Assembly (NCBI GenBank): GCA_001464955.1
Contig: LNEM01000030.1
Coordinates: 868,001 to 932,000 of the forward strand
Direction: 5' to 3'
DNA: 64,000 bases
Source: Rhizobiales bacterium Ga0077537
GTDB lineage: Bacteria > Pseudomonadota > Alphaproteobacteria > Rhizobiales > Hyphomicrobiaceae
A program made the position numbers and the translations under genes. Shown here piece by piece: positions 37,935-46,146 of this stretch; the stretch's first letter is position 1; every line of letters starts with the position of its first letter. The notes below the pieces were generated by a model. That model did no database searches. It was not told the DNA's origin and was given only the letters and a program-made list of their open reading frames with translations.

Positions 37935-38977
37935 GCGCAAACCTTCCTGATGGCGCCGGCCACGAGCCGCGCCGTGTCTTCCCAGCGTGGGAGCGTCTGT
38001 CCGGCGCTCCAGGATGCCTTGGCCATATCGGCCTTGAGGGCTCTGTCGCGAACCACCCGCGCAATCGCGTCCGAGAGCGCGACGACGTCTCCGGGAGGCA
38101 CCTTGATGGCAGCGGCATCCGGCGCCGTCTCGGCCGCAGCGCCACCCGTCGTGCAAACGATAGGAAGGCCCCGTGCCATGGCTTCCGCAAGCACCATCCC
38201 GTAGCCCTCGAACAGCGAGGGCATGACGAAGAGGTCGGCTGCGCCGTACTGCAGCGACAGATCGGGATTCGATAGCGCGCCAGCCAGCGTGACCCGCGGC
38301 GCGAGCCCGCGCGCGGCGATCTGCGCGACCAGGGCCTCGGTTGTCGCGGGGCTTCGATCGCCTGCGCCGACGATGGTCAACGTCCAGTCGAGGTCGGCGA
38401 GCTGCGTCAGCGCCTCGATCAGGATGTCGTAGCCCTTGCGCGGCACGATGGAGCCGACCGCAAGCAGCCGGGTGCCCGCGTCCGACCCCTGCGACCGGGG
38501 CGCTGGATCGGTTCCGGGGATGGCCACGGTGATCCGACCGGCTGGCACGCCGAACTCCCGCACCAGCAGCGCGCGCGTGGCAGGGCTGGTGACGATCACG
38601 TGATGGGCTTTCGCCAGGGCCTCGGTTTCGCTGGCCCGGAGTGCCGCCTGCCGCGCCTCGGAAAGGCCCGCCTCGAGCGCCAGCGGATGGTGACACAGCG
38701 CCACGATCGGCCGCCGGAAGCCCGCGATCAGCGCCGCCGGCATGGCGCCATAGGCGAGACCGTCGATCAGGAGGACGGTATCCGATCGCAGGCGCTCGAC
38801 GGCTTCGCGCGTCTCTTCCAGATCGGCCTCGCCCGGCGAAGGGTAGCTGGCCGAAAGTACGACGTGCCGAGCCGCGACGCCATGCGCTTCGAGGAGGCCG
38901 AGTACCCGCCGGTCGTAGGCGTATCCCCCGGTCGGCAACTCGATATCGCCCGGGATGAGAAAAGCGCAGGATATCAT
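37931..38977 (-). CDS. Glycosyltransferase family 4
   Basis: 348 residues, GT-B fold. N-terminal GDIELPTGGYAYDRRVLGLL acceptor loop; C-terminal donor site includes GSIVPRKGYDILIEAL, LTIVGAGDR and the family signature SLFEGYGMVLAEAMARGLPIV with the E-x7-E pair. It is coupled to the methyltransferase by an ATGA overlap and lies 105 bases downstream of the PTPS-like gene. A role in glycosylating a pterin or other small molecule is a hypothesis from context. Confidence 0.9.
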   Translation of the reverse strand: MISCAFLIPGDIELPTGGYAYDRRVLGLLEAHGVAARHVVLSASYPSPGEADLEETREAVERLRSDTVLLIDGLAYGAMPAALIAGFRRPIVALCHHPLALEAGLSEARQAALRASETEALAKAHHVIVTSPATRALLVREFGVPAGRITVAIPGTDPAPRSQGSDAGTRLLAVGSIVPRKGYDILIEALTQLADLDWTLTIVGAGDRSPATTEALVAQIAARGLAPRVTLAGALSNPDLSLQYGAADLFVMPSLFEGYGMVLAEAMARGLPIVCTTGGAAAETAPDAAAIKVPPGDVVALSDAIARVVRDRALKADMAKASWSAGQTLPRWEDTARLVAGAIRKVCA

Positions 38978-39082
38978 GGCGTCCGTGGGTGGTGGCTGGA
39001 GGCGGCGCGCCCTCTCGATGAACGCGCCAGCCGAGTACCCATGATCGGCGGGCAGAGCAAGCCGAAGTTCCGCGGCCCTGAT

Positions 39083-39484
39083 CTAGGCGACAGGCCCTTC
39101 GAACCAGGCGCGCGCCAGATCCGTCTCGTGTAAGGTGACACGAATCCTCGACAATCCCTTGCCGTCCTCGCCAAGCGCGCCCGACTTGGCGGCAGCCGCC
39201 ACCGCATCGAAAATGTATTTTGCGAGGAACTCCGTCGTCGTGAGCTTCCCCTTGAACTGGGGCAGCTCGTCGAGGTTCTTGTAGGCGAGCGGCTTCAACG
39301 TCTTGCCGAGCACGTCGAGCGCCGCGCCGATGTCGACGACGACGTTCTGCGCCGTCATGGTCTCCCGGAAGAACGCAACGTCCACGACGAAGGTGGCGCC
39401 GTGCATCCCCTGCGCCGGCCCGAAGAACGGATGCGGCAGCGAATGGGCGATCATGATGCGATCCCGGACTTCGACGGCGAACAT
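39083..39484 (-). CDS. 6-pyruvoyl-tetrahydropterin synthase / QueD-like protein
   Basis: 133 residues, tunnel-fold family. Recognised from MFAVEVRDRIMIAHSL, MHGATFVVDVAFF, VVVDIGAAL, NLDELPQFKGKLTTTEFLAKYI and RVTLHETDLARAWF. Standard QueD/PTPS enzymes have a catalytic Cys just before HGHxY and three zinc histidines. Here the corresponding part is GPAQGMHGATF: the cysteine is absent and the second His of HGH is Ala30, leaving His14 and His28 (His18 might substitute). It may therefore have different chemistry. It heads the glycosyltransferase-methyltransferase pair. Confidence 0.82.
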   Translation of the reverse strand: MFAVEVRDRIMIAHSLPHPFFGPAQGMHGATFVVDVAFFRETMTAQNVVVDIGAALDVLGKTLKPLAYKNLDELPQFKGKLTTTEFLAKYIFDAVAAAAKSGALGEDGKGLSRIRVTLHETDLARAWFEGPVA

Positions 39485-39567
39485 GGCGGTCTCCTTGCGA
39501 GGGTTTCAAAGTGGGTGAGTGGGGCGGGCGCCGAGCGGCCCGGTGATGACGGGTCGATGCGAGGGCT

Positions 39568-40332
39568 TTAAGCGAGCCGCGCGTAGATGTCGCCGGAGTT
39601 GGCCTCGTGCGGCAGGCCGTCGATTGTCCGGGCCATGGCCTCGGCGCTGGTCCAGTCGTTTGCCGCGAGCTTCTGGCTTTCACCGAGCGCCACATTGAAG
39701 CGATAGGGGCCGAGCCGCGACACGATCTCGATGCAGCGCCGCGCGACGTCGCGCTGGATCGTCGTGAACTCGAACGACAGCGCCGGCAGAGGGCTGGACA
39801 GCCCGGAGAGGACGTCGGCCTCGAACCCCTCGACGTCGATCTTGCAGAAGTCCGGGCGCCCGTGCGCCGCGATCAGGGCATCGAGCGTGGTGACGGGAAC
39901 GGTGATCTCGCGGTCCCAGCGCTGCCCCTCCCAGCCGCCCGCCCCGTCCGCCGCGGCGACGAACGCCGGCGACGCGGTGGTGACGGTCGGGTTGGCCGAA
40001 TTGATCAGAAGCGTCAGCGTGCCGGCCTTCGGCCCGCAGGCCGCCTGCACCAGCGTCACGCCGGCGTCGCTGGCATAGATCGCGCTGATGGCGCGCGCGC
40101 AATCCGGCTGGGGCTCGAGCGCGACGACTCGCGCGCCACATCGCCGGAACGATCCTATCCGGTCCCCGACGTGACTGCCGATGTCGAACGCAAGCCCGCC
40201 GGCCGGAAGGAACTCGCGATAAAGCCGGTCCATGGCCTGATCGCGGCCCGGATCGCCGTAATAGACGTCGAGCGAACGCCTGAGCGTGGCGAACGTCGGA
40301 TCGGCCTTGAGCGCGTCGATGGCAGAGGTCAT
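39568..40332 (-). CDS. FkbM family methyltransferase
   Basis: 254 residues. SAM-binding AFDIGSHVGDRIGSFRR and VVALEPQPDCA, followed by the FkbM-characteristic ITVPVTTLDALIAAHGRPDFCKIDVEGFEADVLSGL. FkbM-type enzymes O-methylate sugars, polyketides or other hydroxyl groups. It lies 84 bases upstream of the PTPS-like gene on the same strand and may belong with that group. The acceptor is unknown. Confidence 0.9.
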   Translation of the reverse strand: MTSAIDALKADPTFATLRRSLDVYYGDPGRDQAMDRLYREFLPAGGLAFDIGSHVGDRIGSFRRCGARVVALEPQPDCARAISAIYASDAGVTLVQAACGPKAGTLTLLINSANPTVTTASPAFVAAADGAGGWEGQRWDREITVPVTTLDALIAAHGRPDFCKIDVEGFEADVLSGLSSPLPALSFEFTTIQRDVARRCIEIVSRLGPYRFNVALGESQKLAANDWTSAEAMARTIDGLPHEANSGDIYARLA

Positions 40333-40520
40333 GGGGCTTTCCGGCTCGGTCGCGGCATCGAAGGACGGGACTTGGGCGTCATCTTATGGCGGCGCCGGGG
40401 AATGGACCACCGCGCCTGAACGCCGCGTGAACCAGCCGTGCCGGCGGCGCGTGGCAGCGGCGGCGCCGGATGCTACGGTCGCCCCGGAGAGATGGCGACA
40501 CGACGGCGAAAGGCGGCAGC

Positions 40521-41381
40521 ATGACCACGGCGAAGACACTCAGGACGGCACTGGCGAGCGGCCGCATCGTGATGGCACCGGGCGCGATGGACAGCCTGTC
40601 GGCACGGCTCGTCGAGCGCGCGGGCTTTCCGGCGGTCTACATGACGGGCCTCGGTGCGACGGCGAGCCGGCTCGGCACGCCCGACATCGGCCTCCTGACC
40701 CAGACTGAGATGACCGAGCACGCCCGCAACATGGCGCGCGCCGTGTCGATCCCGATCATCGCCGATGCCGATACCGGGTATGGCGGACCGTCGAACATCC
40801 ACCGCACGGTGCGCGAGCATGTGCAGGCCGGCGTCGCCGCCATCCATCTCGAGGACCAGGTTGCGCCGAAGCGCTGCGGCCAGCTCGCGGGCATCAAGCT
40901 CATCGACGCCGAGGAGGCCGCAGCGCGCCTGCGCTGCGCGGTCGAAGCCCGTGGCGCGGACGATCTGCTGATCATCGGCCGCACGGATGCGATGCCGGCT
41001 GCCGGCGCCGAGGAGGCCATTCGCCGCGCACAGCTTTACCAGCAGACGGGGGTGGACCTCGTCTTCGTCGACGGCATCAAGACCATCCGCGAGGTCGAGG
41101 CTGTGGCCAAGGGTATCCCGGGCCCGAAGGTCGTCTCCATCGTCGACGGCAACGAGACGGTGAAGCTGACCGCTCGCGACCTGGAGGGAATGGGCTTTCA
41201 GGTCGTGCTCTACGCCGTGACTGCTCTGTTCGCCGCCATCAAGAGCATCGACACGGCGCTTTCGCACCTCAAGGCGGCAGGGACACCGGCCGGCGCGTCC
41301 GGGGCCACCTACGCCGACCTCTGTGCGATCGTGGACTTGCCCTGGCACCAGGGTCTCGATGAGCGATACGGCAAGGGGTGA
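40521..41381 (+). CDS. Isocitrate lyase / PEP-mutase family protein
   Basis: 286 residues starting MTTAKTLRTALASGRIVMAPGAMD. The PEP-mutase/ICL barrel is recognised by PIIADADTGYGG (metal site), VAAIHLEDQVAPKRCGQLAG (the K-R/K-C-G active loop) and IGRTDAMPAAGAEEAIRRA. Members include oxaloacetate decarboxylase, 2-methylisocitrate lyase, and phosphonate enzymes. The KRCG loop with catalytic cysteine fits C-C lyases such as methylisocitrate lyase; no prp genes adjoin it. Substrate remains open. Confidence 0.88.
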   Translation: MTTAKTLRTALASGRIVMAPGAMDSLSARLVERAGFPAVYMTGLGATASRLGTPDIGLLTQTEMTEHARNMARAVSIPIIADADTGYGGPSNIHRTVREHVQAGVAAIHLEDQVAPKRCGQLAGIKLIDAEEAAARLRCAVEARGADDLLIIGRTDAMPAAGAEEAIRRAQLYQQTGVDLVFVDGIKTIREVEAVAKGIPGPKVVSIVDGNETVKLTARDLEGMGFQVVLYAVTALFAAIKSIDTALSHLKAAGTPAGASGATYADLCAIVDLPWHQGLDERYGKG

Positions 41382-41433
41382 GGACGCCAGTCGTCCAACG
41401 AAGCCACCACGTCCCGCTTCGCCTCGGGTGGCT

Positions 41434-41832
41434 TTACCCGCCGAACACGACCTGATGCATGATGCGCCCCGGGAGCAAGGTGAACGCCCCGGCGATCACC
41501 AGCGCGCCGACGAACATGCCGATCATATGGAAGCGATGGCGACGGACGTGCCCGCGCCGCGCTGCCATGACCGCGAGCGGCAGCGTCGCCAGCACGTAGA
41601 TCGAGATCAGATGGATCCAGCTGAAGCCGTACCATTGCTTGAGATCCTGTATCCAGAACGAGGAAACCGCGACGACCGCCATCGCCGTCACCCAGAGGTA
41701 CCCGAGCGCCCGATGGGTCCCTGTGCCCTTCGGTCCGGAGAGTTGCCAGACGCCGACGAGAAAAGCCGCGATCGCTGCCGCGGCATGGAGCTGAATGGCG
41801 AATGAAGCCGAAAGGAGTGGCGTCAAGGTCAT
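41434..41832 (-). CDS. DUF2306 family membrane protein
   Basis: 132 residues from ATG 41832. Four hydrophobic segments (ASFAIQLHAAAAIAAFLVGVW, LWVTAMAVVAVSSFWI, WIHLISIYVLATLPLAV and FHMIGMFVGALVIAGAF) separated by short loops with conserved HR..GY (GTHRALGYLW) and RRHRFHM motifs, as in DUF2306. Histidines near membrane ends could ligate heme, but this is speculative. Function unknown. Lies 107 bases upstream of nothing obvious, between the PEP-mutase-like gene and opgH. Confidence 0.8.
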   Translation of the reverse strand: MTLTPLLSASFAIQLHAAAAIAAFLVGVWQLSGPKGTGTHRALGYLWVTAMAVVAVSSFWIQDLKQWYGFSWIHLISIYVLATLPLAVMAARRGHVRRHRFHMIGMFVGALVIAGAFTLLPGRIMHQVVFGG

Positions 41833-41938
41833 GCGCGTCGCTTGTTCCTGGTCGTGTCGGGATGGAAACAGATACACCCCGGAGCCGGAGCTCCGAGGTG
41901 CGTTTTTCACTTGCCGATGTGACGGACCGATGGCGCGC

Positions 41939-43747
41939 TCACGCGCCCGCCTGGACCGCCTTCACTTCGCTGGGTGTGTCGAAGTCCTCGGGAATGCCCG
42001 CGAGACCCATCCGCTGCATCCAGCGACCGAGCGCGGGCGACGCCGTGATCACCGCGAACGGGATGGCGAGCAGGTACCCGGCCGTCAGCGGCAGGCTCCA
42101 CCAGAACGCCGTCGGCGAAACCCAGTAGACGAGGCTGCACAGCACGGCGCCGAACAGCGTCTGCGGCCAGAGGTTTTCGGCCGCCGTCGCCCATGAGATG
42201 CCGTAGGCGTCACGCGACTGGCCGCCCCACACGACAGACTTCCCGAACGCGAGTCCGACCATGAAGACGGTCGTGCGGAAGCTCGAGATGGCGCCCTGCA
42301 GGAACGAGAACACGATCTCGATGGCGGCCGAGATCGCGAACCGCACCGGACCGCCGAAGGTTGCGACGCCGCCCTTGGTCATGACGGCATCGATCAGGCC
42401 GGCGATCTTCGGCGACAGGTACATGGCGAAGAACGCCACATAGAGCCCGATCGCGAGCCCGACGGGATAATTGGCGATGCCCGACGCGTCCCATGCCGTG
42501 ATCGGAAGCGTCGCAATCATGAACGTCCAGGCCGGCAGGCCGAGGAACATGAGCACCGCCCAGACGAGCTGGAAGCGGCTCATGGGCTTGAGCCCCGGCA
42601 GATCGAGCAGCTTCACGTACTGCATGTTGCCCTGGCACCAGCGCACGTCGCGCTTTGCGAAATCCAGCATCGTCGGGGGATTTTCCTCCCACGAGCCACC
42701 CTCGAACGGCAGCACCCGCACCTCGTAGCCGGCCCGCCGCATCAGCGTCGCCTCGACCTGATCGTGGCTGAGGACATGCCCGCCGAGCGGCGGCTTGCCG
42801 GGCAGCAGCGGCAGCTCGCAGTCTTCCATGAACGGCTTGATGCGAACGACGGCGTTGTGGCCCCAGAACGGACCACAGTCGCCGACCCACCAAGCCTGTC
42901 CCATGGTGTAGGAGCGCATGCCGTGCCGCATGCCGAACTGGAAGATGCGCGCGAACGCCGACGACGACGGCATGCCGACGACGAGAGATTGCACGAGACC
43001 GAGCCGCGGATGCGCCTGCATCATGCGGACGAGCTTTACGATCGTCTCGCCCGACATGACGCTGTCGGCATCAAGGGGGATCATCAGTTCGAAGTCGCGA
43101 CCCCAGCGGTCGCAGAAATCCCGCACGTTGCCGGCCTTGAAGCCGGAGTTGTCCGTCCGGCGCCGATAGACGATCCGGTCGCCGTCCTTGTCCTCGGCCT
43201 GCCAGGCCGCGACGCCCGCTGCCTCCGCGTCGGCGACGTCGGCGACATTGGTGTCGGAGAGAATGAAATAGCTGAACGCTGCGCCCTGGCCGGTCGCATC
43301 GACCGAGCCTTTGATGGTCTTCATGCGCGCGAGTGCCCGCGCCGGGTCCTCGTTCCGCACCGTCATGAAGATGGCGGTCCGGGTGGTGACGGGGGTGGGC
43401 AGGTCGCCCGCTGCCGCGAACGGCGCCACTTCCTGCATGGGGTCCTTGTGGAAATGCAGGAGCCAGAGGCCGATGGCCGCGTTCCAGAACCCGAGCACCG
43501 TCCACGGCGTGCCGAGCGCGAAGCACAGCATCAGGACGTAGTCGAGCACGCTCCATCCGCCGGCGCCGAGGATGGCGGCCGCAGCCCACATCATCAGGAG
43601 CCAAGTGCCGACGTTGAGGCCGATCACGAGCCAGCGCCGGCGTGAAAGCTCGGCCGTCGTCTGCAGCCCGGTCGGTACGGTTTGGCTCGACGTGCCCATG
43701 TGGACGGGGCTAGTCAGAGGGCGTGCGGTATCTGCGCTGTCTGTCAT
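41939..43747 (-). CDS. opgH: Glucans biosynthesis glucosyltransferase
   Basis: 602 residues; inner-membrane GT2 enzyme that polymerises osmoregulated periplasmic glucans. Two N-terminal membrane helices, a cytosolic catalytic domain (IFMTVRNEDPARALARM, DNSGFKAGNVRDF, PLDADSVMSGE, GGHVLSHDQVEATLMRRAG, RDVRWCQGN as the QxxRW-like site) and about five C-terminal helices. opgG, which normally precedes opgH, is not adjacent: the upstream neighbour is the divergent zinc dehydrogenase. ATG 43747. Confidence 0.94.
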   Translation of the reverse strand: MTDSADTARPLTSPVHMGTSSQTVPTGLQTTAELSRRRWLVIGLNVGTWLLMMWAAAAILGAGGWSVLDYVLMLCFALGTPWTVLGFWNAAIGLWLLHFHKDPMQEVAPFAAAGDLPTPVTTRTAIFMTVRNEDPARALARMKTIKGSVDATGQGAAFSYFILSDTNVADVADAEAAGVAAWQAEDKDGDRIVYRRRTDNSGFKAGNVRDFCDRWGRDFELMIPLDADSVMSGETIVKLVRMMQAHPRLGLVQSLVVGMPSSSAFARIFQFGMRHGMRSYTMGQAWWVGDCGPFWGHNAVVRIKPFMEDCELPLLPGKPPLGGHVLSHDQVEATLMRRAGYEVRVLPFEGGSWEENPPTMLDFAKRDVRWCQGNMQYVKLLDLPGLKPMSRFQLVWAVLMFLGLPAWTFMIATLPITAWDASGIANYPVGLAIGLYVAFFAMYLSPKIAGLIDAVMTKGGVATFGGPVRFAISAAIEIVFSFLQGAISSFRTTVFMVGLAFGKSVVWGGQSRDAYGISWATAAENLWPQTLFGAVLCSLVYWVSPTAFWWSLPLTAGYLLAIPFAVITASPALGRWMQRMGLAGIPEDFDTPSEVKAVQAGA

Positions 43748-43857
43748 GTGTGCGCGGGCCGTTGGTTGAGGTTTTCGGGATCACTCATGCGAGCGGATCT
43801 GATGAAGGCCGCATCCACCATAGTGCCGCTGAACGCCTCATGAATGAAGGGACGTCC

Positions 43858-44850
43858 ATGCAACCCCGTCGATCGGCCGGCATGAAGCGCGTGGCCAAGG
43901 CCATCTGGTACACGAGCCCCGGCGTGGCCGAGATTCGATCGAGCCCGCTGATGGTTCCGCGCGAGGGCCATGGGTTGGTCAAAACGTTGTTCAGCTCCAT
44001 CAGCCGGGGAACCGAGCGGCTGGTGATGAGCGGCGCTGTCCCCGAAGGCGAGCGTGCCCGCATGCGCGCCCCGCTTCAGGAGGGCGAGTTTCCGTTTCCG
44101 GTCAAATACGGCTACTGCGCGGTCGGTGTGGTCGAGACAGGCCCGGCTGAACTCGTCGGCCGGACGGTGTTCTGCCTCCATCCCCATCAGGACCAGTTCG
44201 TGGCTCCGGCCGGCATGCTCGTGCCCGTCCCGGACGGCATTCCCGCGCGTCGCGCCACCCTCGCCGCAAACATGGAGACGGCACTGAATGCGCTCTGGGA
44301 TTCGGGCGCCGGCCCGGCAGATCGGATCGTCGTCGTTGGTGCGGGCATCGTCGGCCTGATGGTGACGGCGCTTGCGACGCGAATGCCCGGCGCCGACGTC
44401 ACGGTCATCGACGTCGCGGAGGACCGCCGCGCCGTCGTCGAGGCGTTCGGAGCGCGCTTTTCGGCGAAACCTGAGCCCATTGGTGCCGATGTCGTCTTCC
44501 ACACGTCTGTATCCGCGGCAGGCCTCGACACGGCGATCGCCAGCGCCGGCATGGAAGGAACGGTGGTCGAGTTGTCGTGGTACGGCGACCGTGAGGTGCC
44601 GGTGCGTCTCGGCGGCGCGTTCCACAGCCAGCGACTGCGGCTGGTCTCCTCGCAAGTGGGGCAGGTTTCACCCGGCCGCCGCGTGCGCTGGGACTATCGG
44701 CGCCGCCTCGAAGCGGCCCTCCGTCTCCTCGACGACCCGCGTCTCGACGCGCTCGTGGCCGAAGACATCGCCTTCGCCGATGCGCCCAAAGCCCTGCCGG
44801 CGCTGCTCGGGTCTGGCGCCGGTGGCCTTGCCCCCCTCATCGCCTACTGA
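43858..44850 (+). CDS. Zinc-dependent alcohol dehydrogenase-like (MDR) protein
   Basis: 330 residues from ATG 43858, seven bases after GAAGGG. Medium-chain dehydrogenase fold: GroES-like N-terminus (LVKTLFSSISRGTERLVMSG, EGEFPFPVKYGYCAVGVVE), cofactor site VVVGAGIVGLMVTALA. The structural zinc cysteines of classical ADH are missing. I recall this subgroup ('SRGTE...MRAPxQEGxFPFPVKYGY') beside PTPS-like/glycosyltransferase genes in other alphaproteobacteria; here that set is about 4 kb away on the other strand. Substrate unknown. Confidence 0.85.
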   Translation: MQPRRSAGMKRVAKAIWYTSPGVAEIRSSPLMVPREGHGLVKTLFSSISRGTERLVMSGAVPEGERARMRAPLQEGEFPFPVKYGYCAVGVVETGPAELVGRTVFCLHPHQDQFVAPAGMLVPVPDGIPARRATLAANMETALNALWDSGAGPADRIVVVGAGIVGLMVTALATRMPGADVTVIDVAEDRRAVVEAFGARFSAKPEPIGADVVFHTSVSAAGLDTAIASAGMEGTVVELSWYGDREVPVRLGGAFHSQRLRLVSSQVGQVSPGRRVRWDYRRRLEAALRLLDDPRLDALVAEDIAFADAPKALPALLGSGAGGLAPLIAY

Positions 44851-44996
44851 CGCCCCATCGCGCCACCGCATGCCCGCGAACGGCACGGCCGTTAGCGGGG
44901 ATTTAACCATGCCGTGTCTATTGTCACCGCCAGTTCGGGACCTGTTCGGTGCCGGTAGCGTTGTCGCGTGGCGTGTCGTTGAGAGGCGTTTGTCGT

Positions 44997-45428
44997 ATGC
45001 AGTCTGTGCATGTGAAGTCGTGCGTGTTCGGCGTGCGCTGCCGGTTGCCTTCGGGCATGGCGGCCGTCCTATCTTTGTCGCTTGTGCTCGCCGGTTGCGC
45101 GGCCGAGCCGAAGCCCTATCGCGTGGCGGGACCTGTCCGCGACGCTCCCCCCAATAGCATCCGTGTCGAGATCGAGGACGATGGTCTGCCGGCCCAGATT
45201 GCGCCGCGCCATCGCCGCGCCATGCCCGACGATCCGTCGGAGCCCTGGAGCCCCAACTACGGCAGCGCGCCGCCGGCAAAATTCGATGCGGCCAAGGTGT
45301 CGGCCAAGCTCGATTCCGTCGAGAAGTCGCAGCCGGCCGCGCCGGTCAAGTCTGCCCACGCGTCCCGTATCGATGCGGACGAGGTCATCCGACAGGCAAT
45401 AGCGGCGCACGAGATGCGCCGCAACTGA
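44997..45428 (+). CDS. Putative lipoprotein
   Basis: 143 residues from ATG 44997, about ten bases after GAGAGG. The N-terminus has a hydrophobic run ending in a lipobox L31-A-G-C34, predicting lipid attachment at Cys34. The mature part is short, proline-rich and of low complexity (IRVEIEDDGLPAQIAPRHRRAMPDDPSEPW), with no recognised domain. Function unknown. Precedes the fasciclin gene by 108 bases. Confidence 0.75.
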   Translation: MQSVHVKSCVFGVRCRLPSGMAAVLSLSLVLAGCAAEPKPYRVAGPVRDAPPNSIRVEIEDDGLPAQIAPRHRRAMPDDPSEPWSPNYGSAPPAKFDAAKVSAKLDSVEKSQPAAPVKSAHASRIDADEVIRQAIAAHEMRRN

Positions 45429-45536
45429 CGTCGACGCTCGGCGGCGACTTGGCGTTTGTGATCCGGCGTCGTGCCCCTGCCGTTGCTTTCCTTGTCGACC
45501 CCTGAGAGTGGTCGCGTTTCGACAAGGAACATCGTC

Positions 45537-46058
45537 ATGAGCATGAAATGGAGTGCGGCCATCGCCGCGCTGACAGTCTCCTTTTGTCTGGTCTCCGCGC
45601 CCGTCGCCAAGGCCCAGGACATCGTCGATACCGCCGTCAAGGCCGGGTCGTTCAACACGCTCGTCGCCGCGGTGAAGGCGGCCGGCCTGGTGGATACGCT
45701 GAAGGGCAAGGGTCCCTTGACCGTCTTCGCGCCGACCGACGCCGCCTTCGCCAAACTGCCGGCAGGTACGGTCGAGAGCCTGTTGAAGCCGGAAAACAAG
45801 GCGAAGCTTCGCGCCATCCTGACCTATCACGTCGTGGCCGGCAGGTATGACGCCAGGCGCATCACGAGTGCGAAAGCCAAGCAGTACACGGTGAAGTCGG
45901 TGCAGGGCTCTCCCATTCTCGTCGACATCCGCAAGGGTGTGCGGGTCGCGGGCGCCACCGTCGTTACGCCGGACGTGAAGGCGAGCAACGGCGTGATCCA
46001 CGTCATCGACAGCGTCATCCTGCCGCCGGCTGGAAAGAAGAGGCGCGCCCACCACTGA
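45537..46058 (+). CDS. Exported fasciclin (FAS1) domain protein
   Basis: 173 residues. Signal peptide ([26 protein letters not shown]) and one FAS1 domain: [24 protein letters not shown], the H1 motif [22 protein letters not shown] (YH motif) and the H2-like [16 protein letters not shown]. This is the typical secreted bacterial 'beta-Ig-H3/fasciclin' protein, probably an adhesion or envelope factor. A basic KKRRAHH tail ends it. Confidence 0.93.
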   Translation: MSMKWSAAIAALTVSFCLVSAPVAKAQDIVDTAVKAGSFNTLVAAVKAAGLVDTLKGKGPLTVFAPTDAAFAKLPAGTVESLLKPENKAKLRAILTYHVVAGRYDARRITSAKAKQYTVKSVQGSPILVDIRKGVRVAGATVVTPDVKASNGVIHVIDSVILPPAGKKRRAHH

Positions 46059-46087
46059 TCGGGAGCGCTCGGCCCGCTTCCCCTTGA

Positions 46088-46133
46088 GCGATGAGGTCCC
46101 TCGTGCAACCCTTTGCGCGAATGACCTCATCGC
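46088..46133. promoter_or_regulatory. 11-bp inverted repeat just upstream of the Ldh-family gene
   Basis: GCGATGAGGTC (46088-46098) and GACCTCATCGC (46123-46133) are perfect inverted copies separated by 24 bases. The second arm ends 13 bases before ATG 46147, immediately before the AAGAGA ribosome-binding site. It could be a protein operator, a leader hairpin controlling translation, or the terminator of the fasciclin gene. No U run follows. Confidence 0.55.
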
Positions 46134-46146
46134 ATCAAGAGATCCC

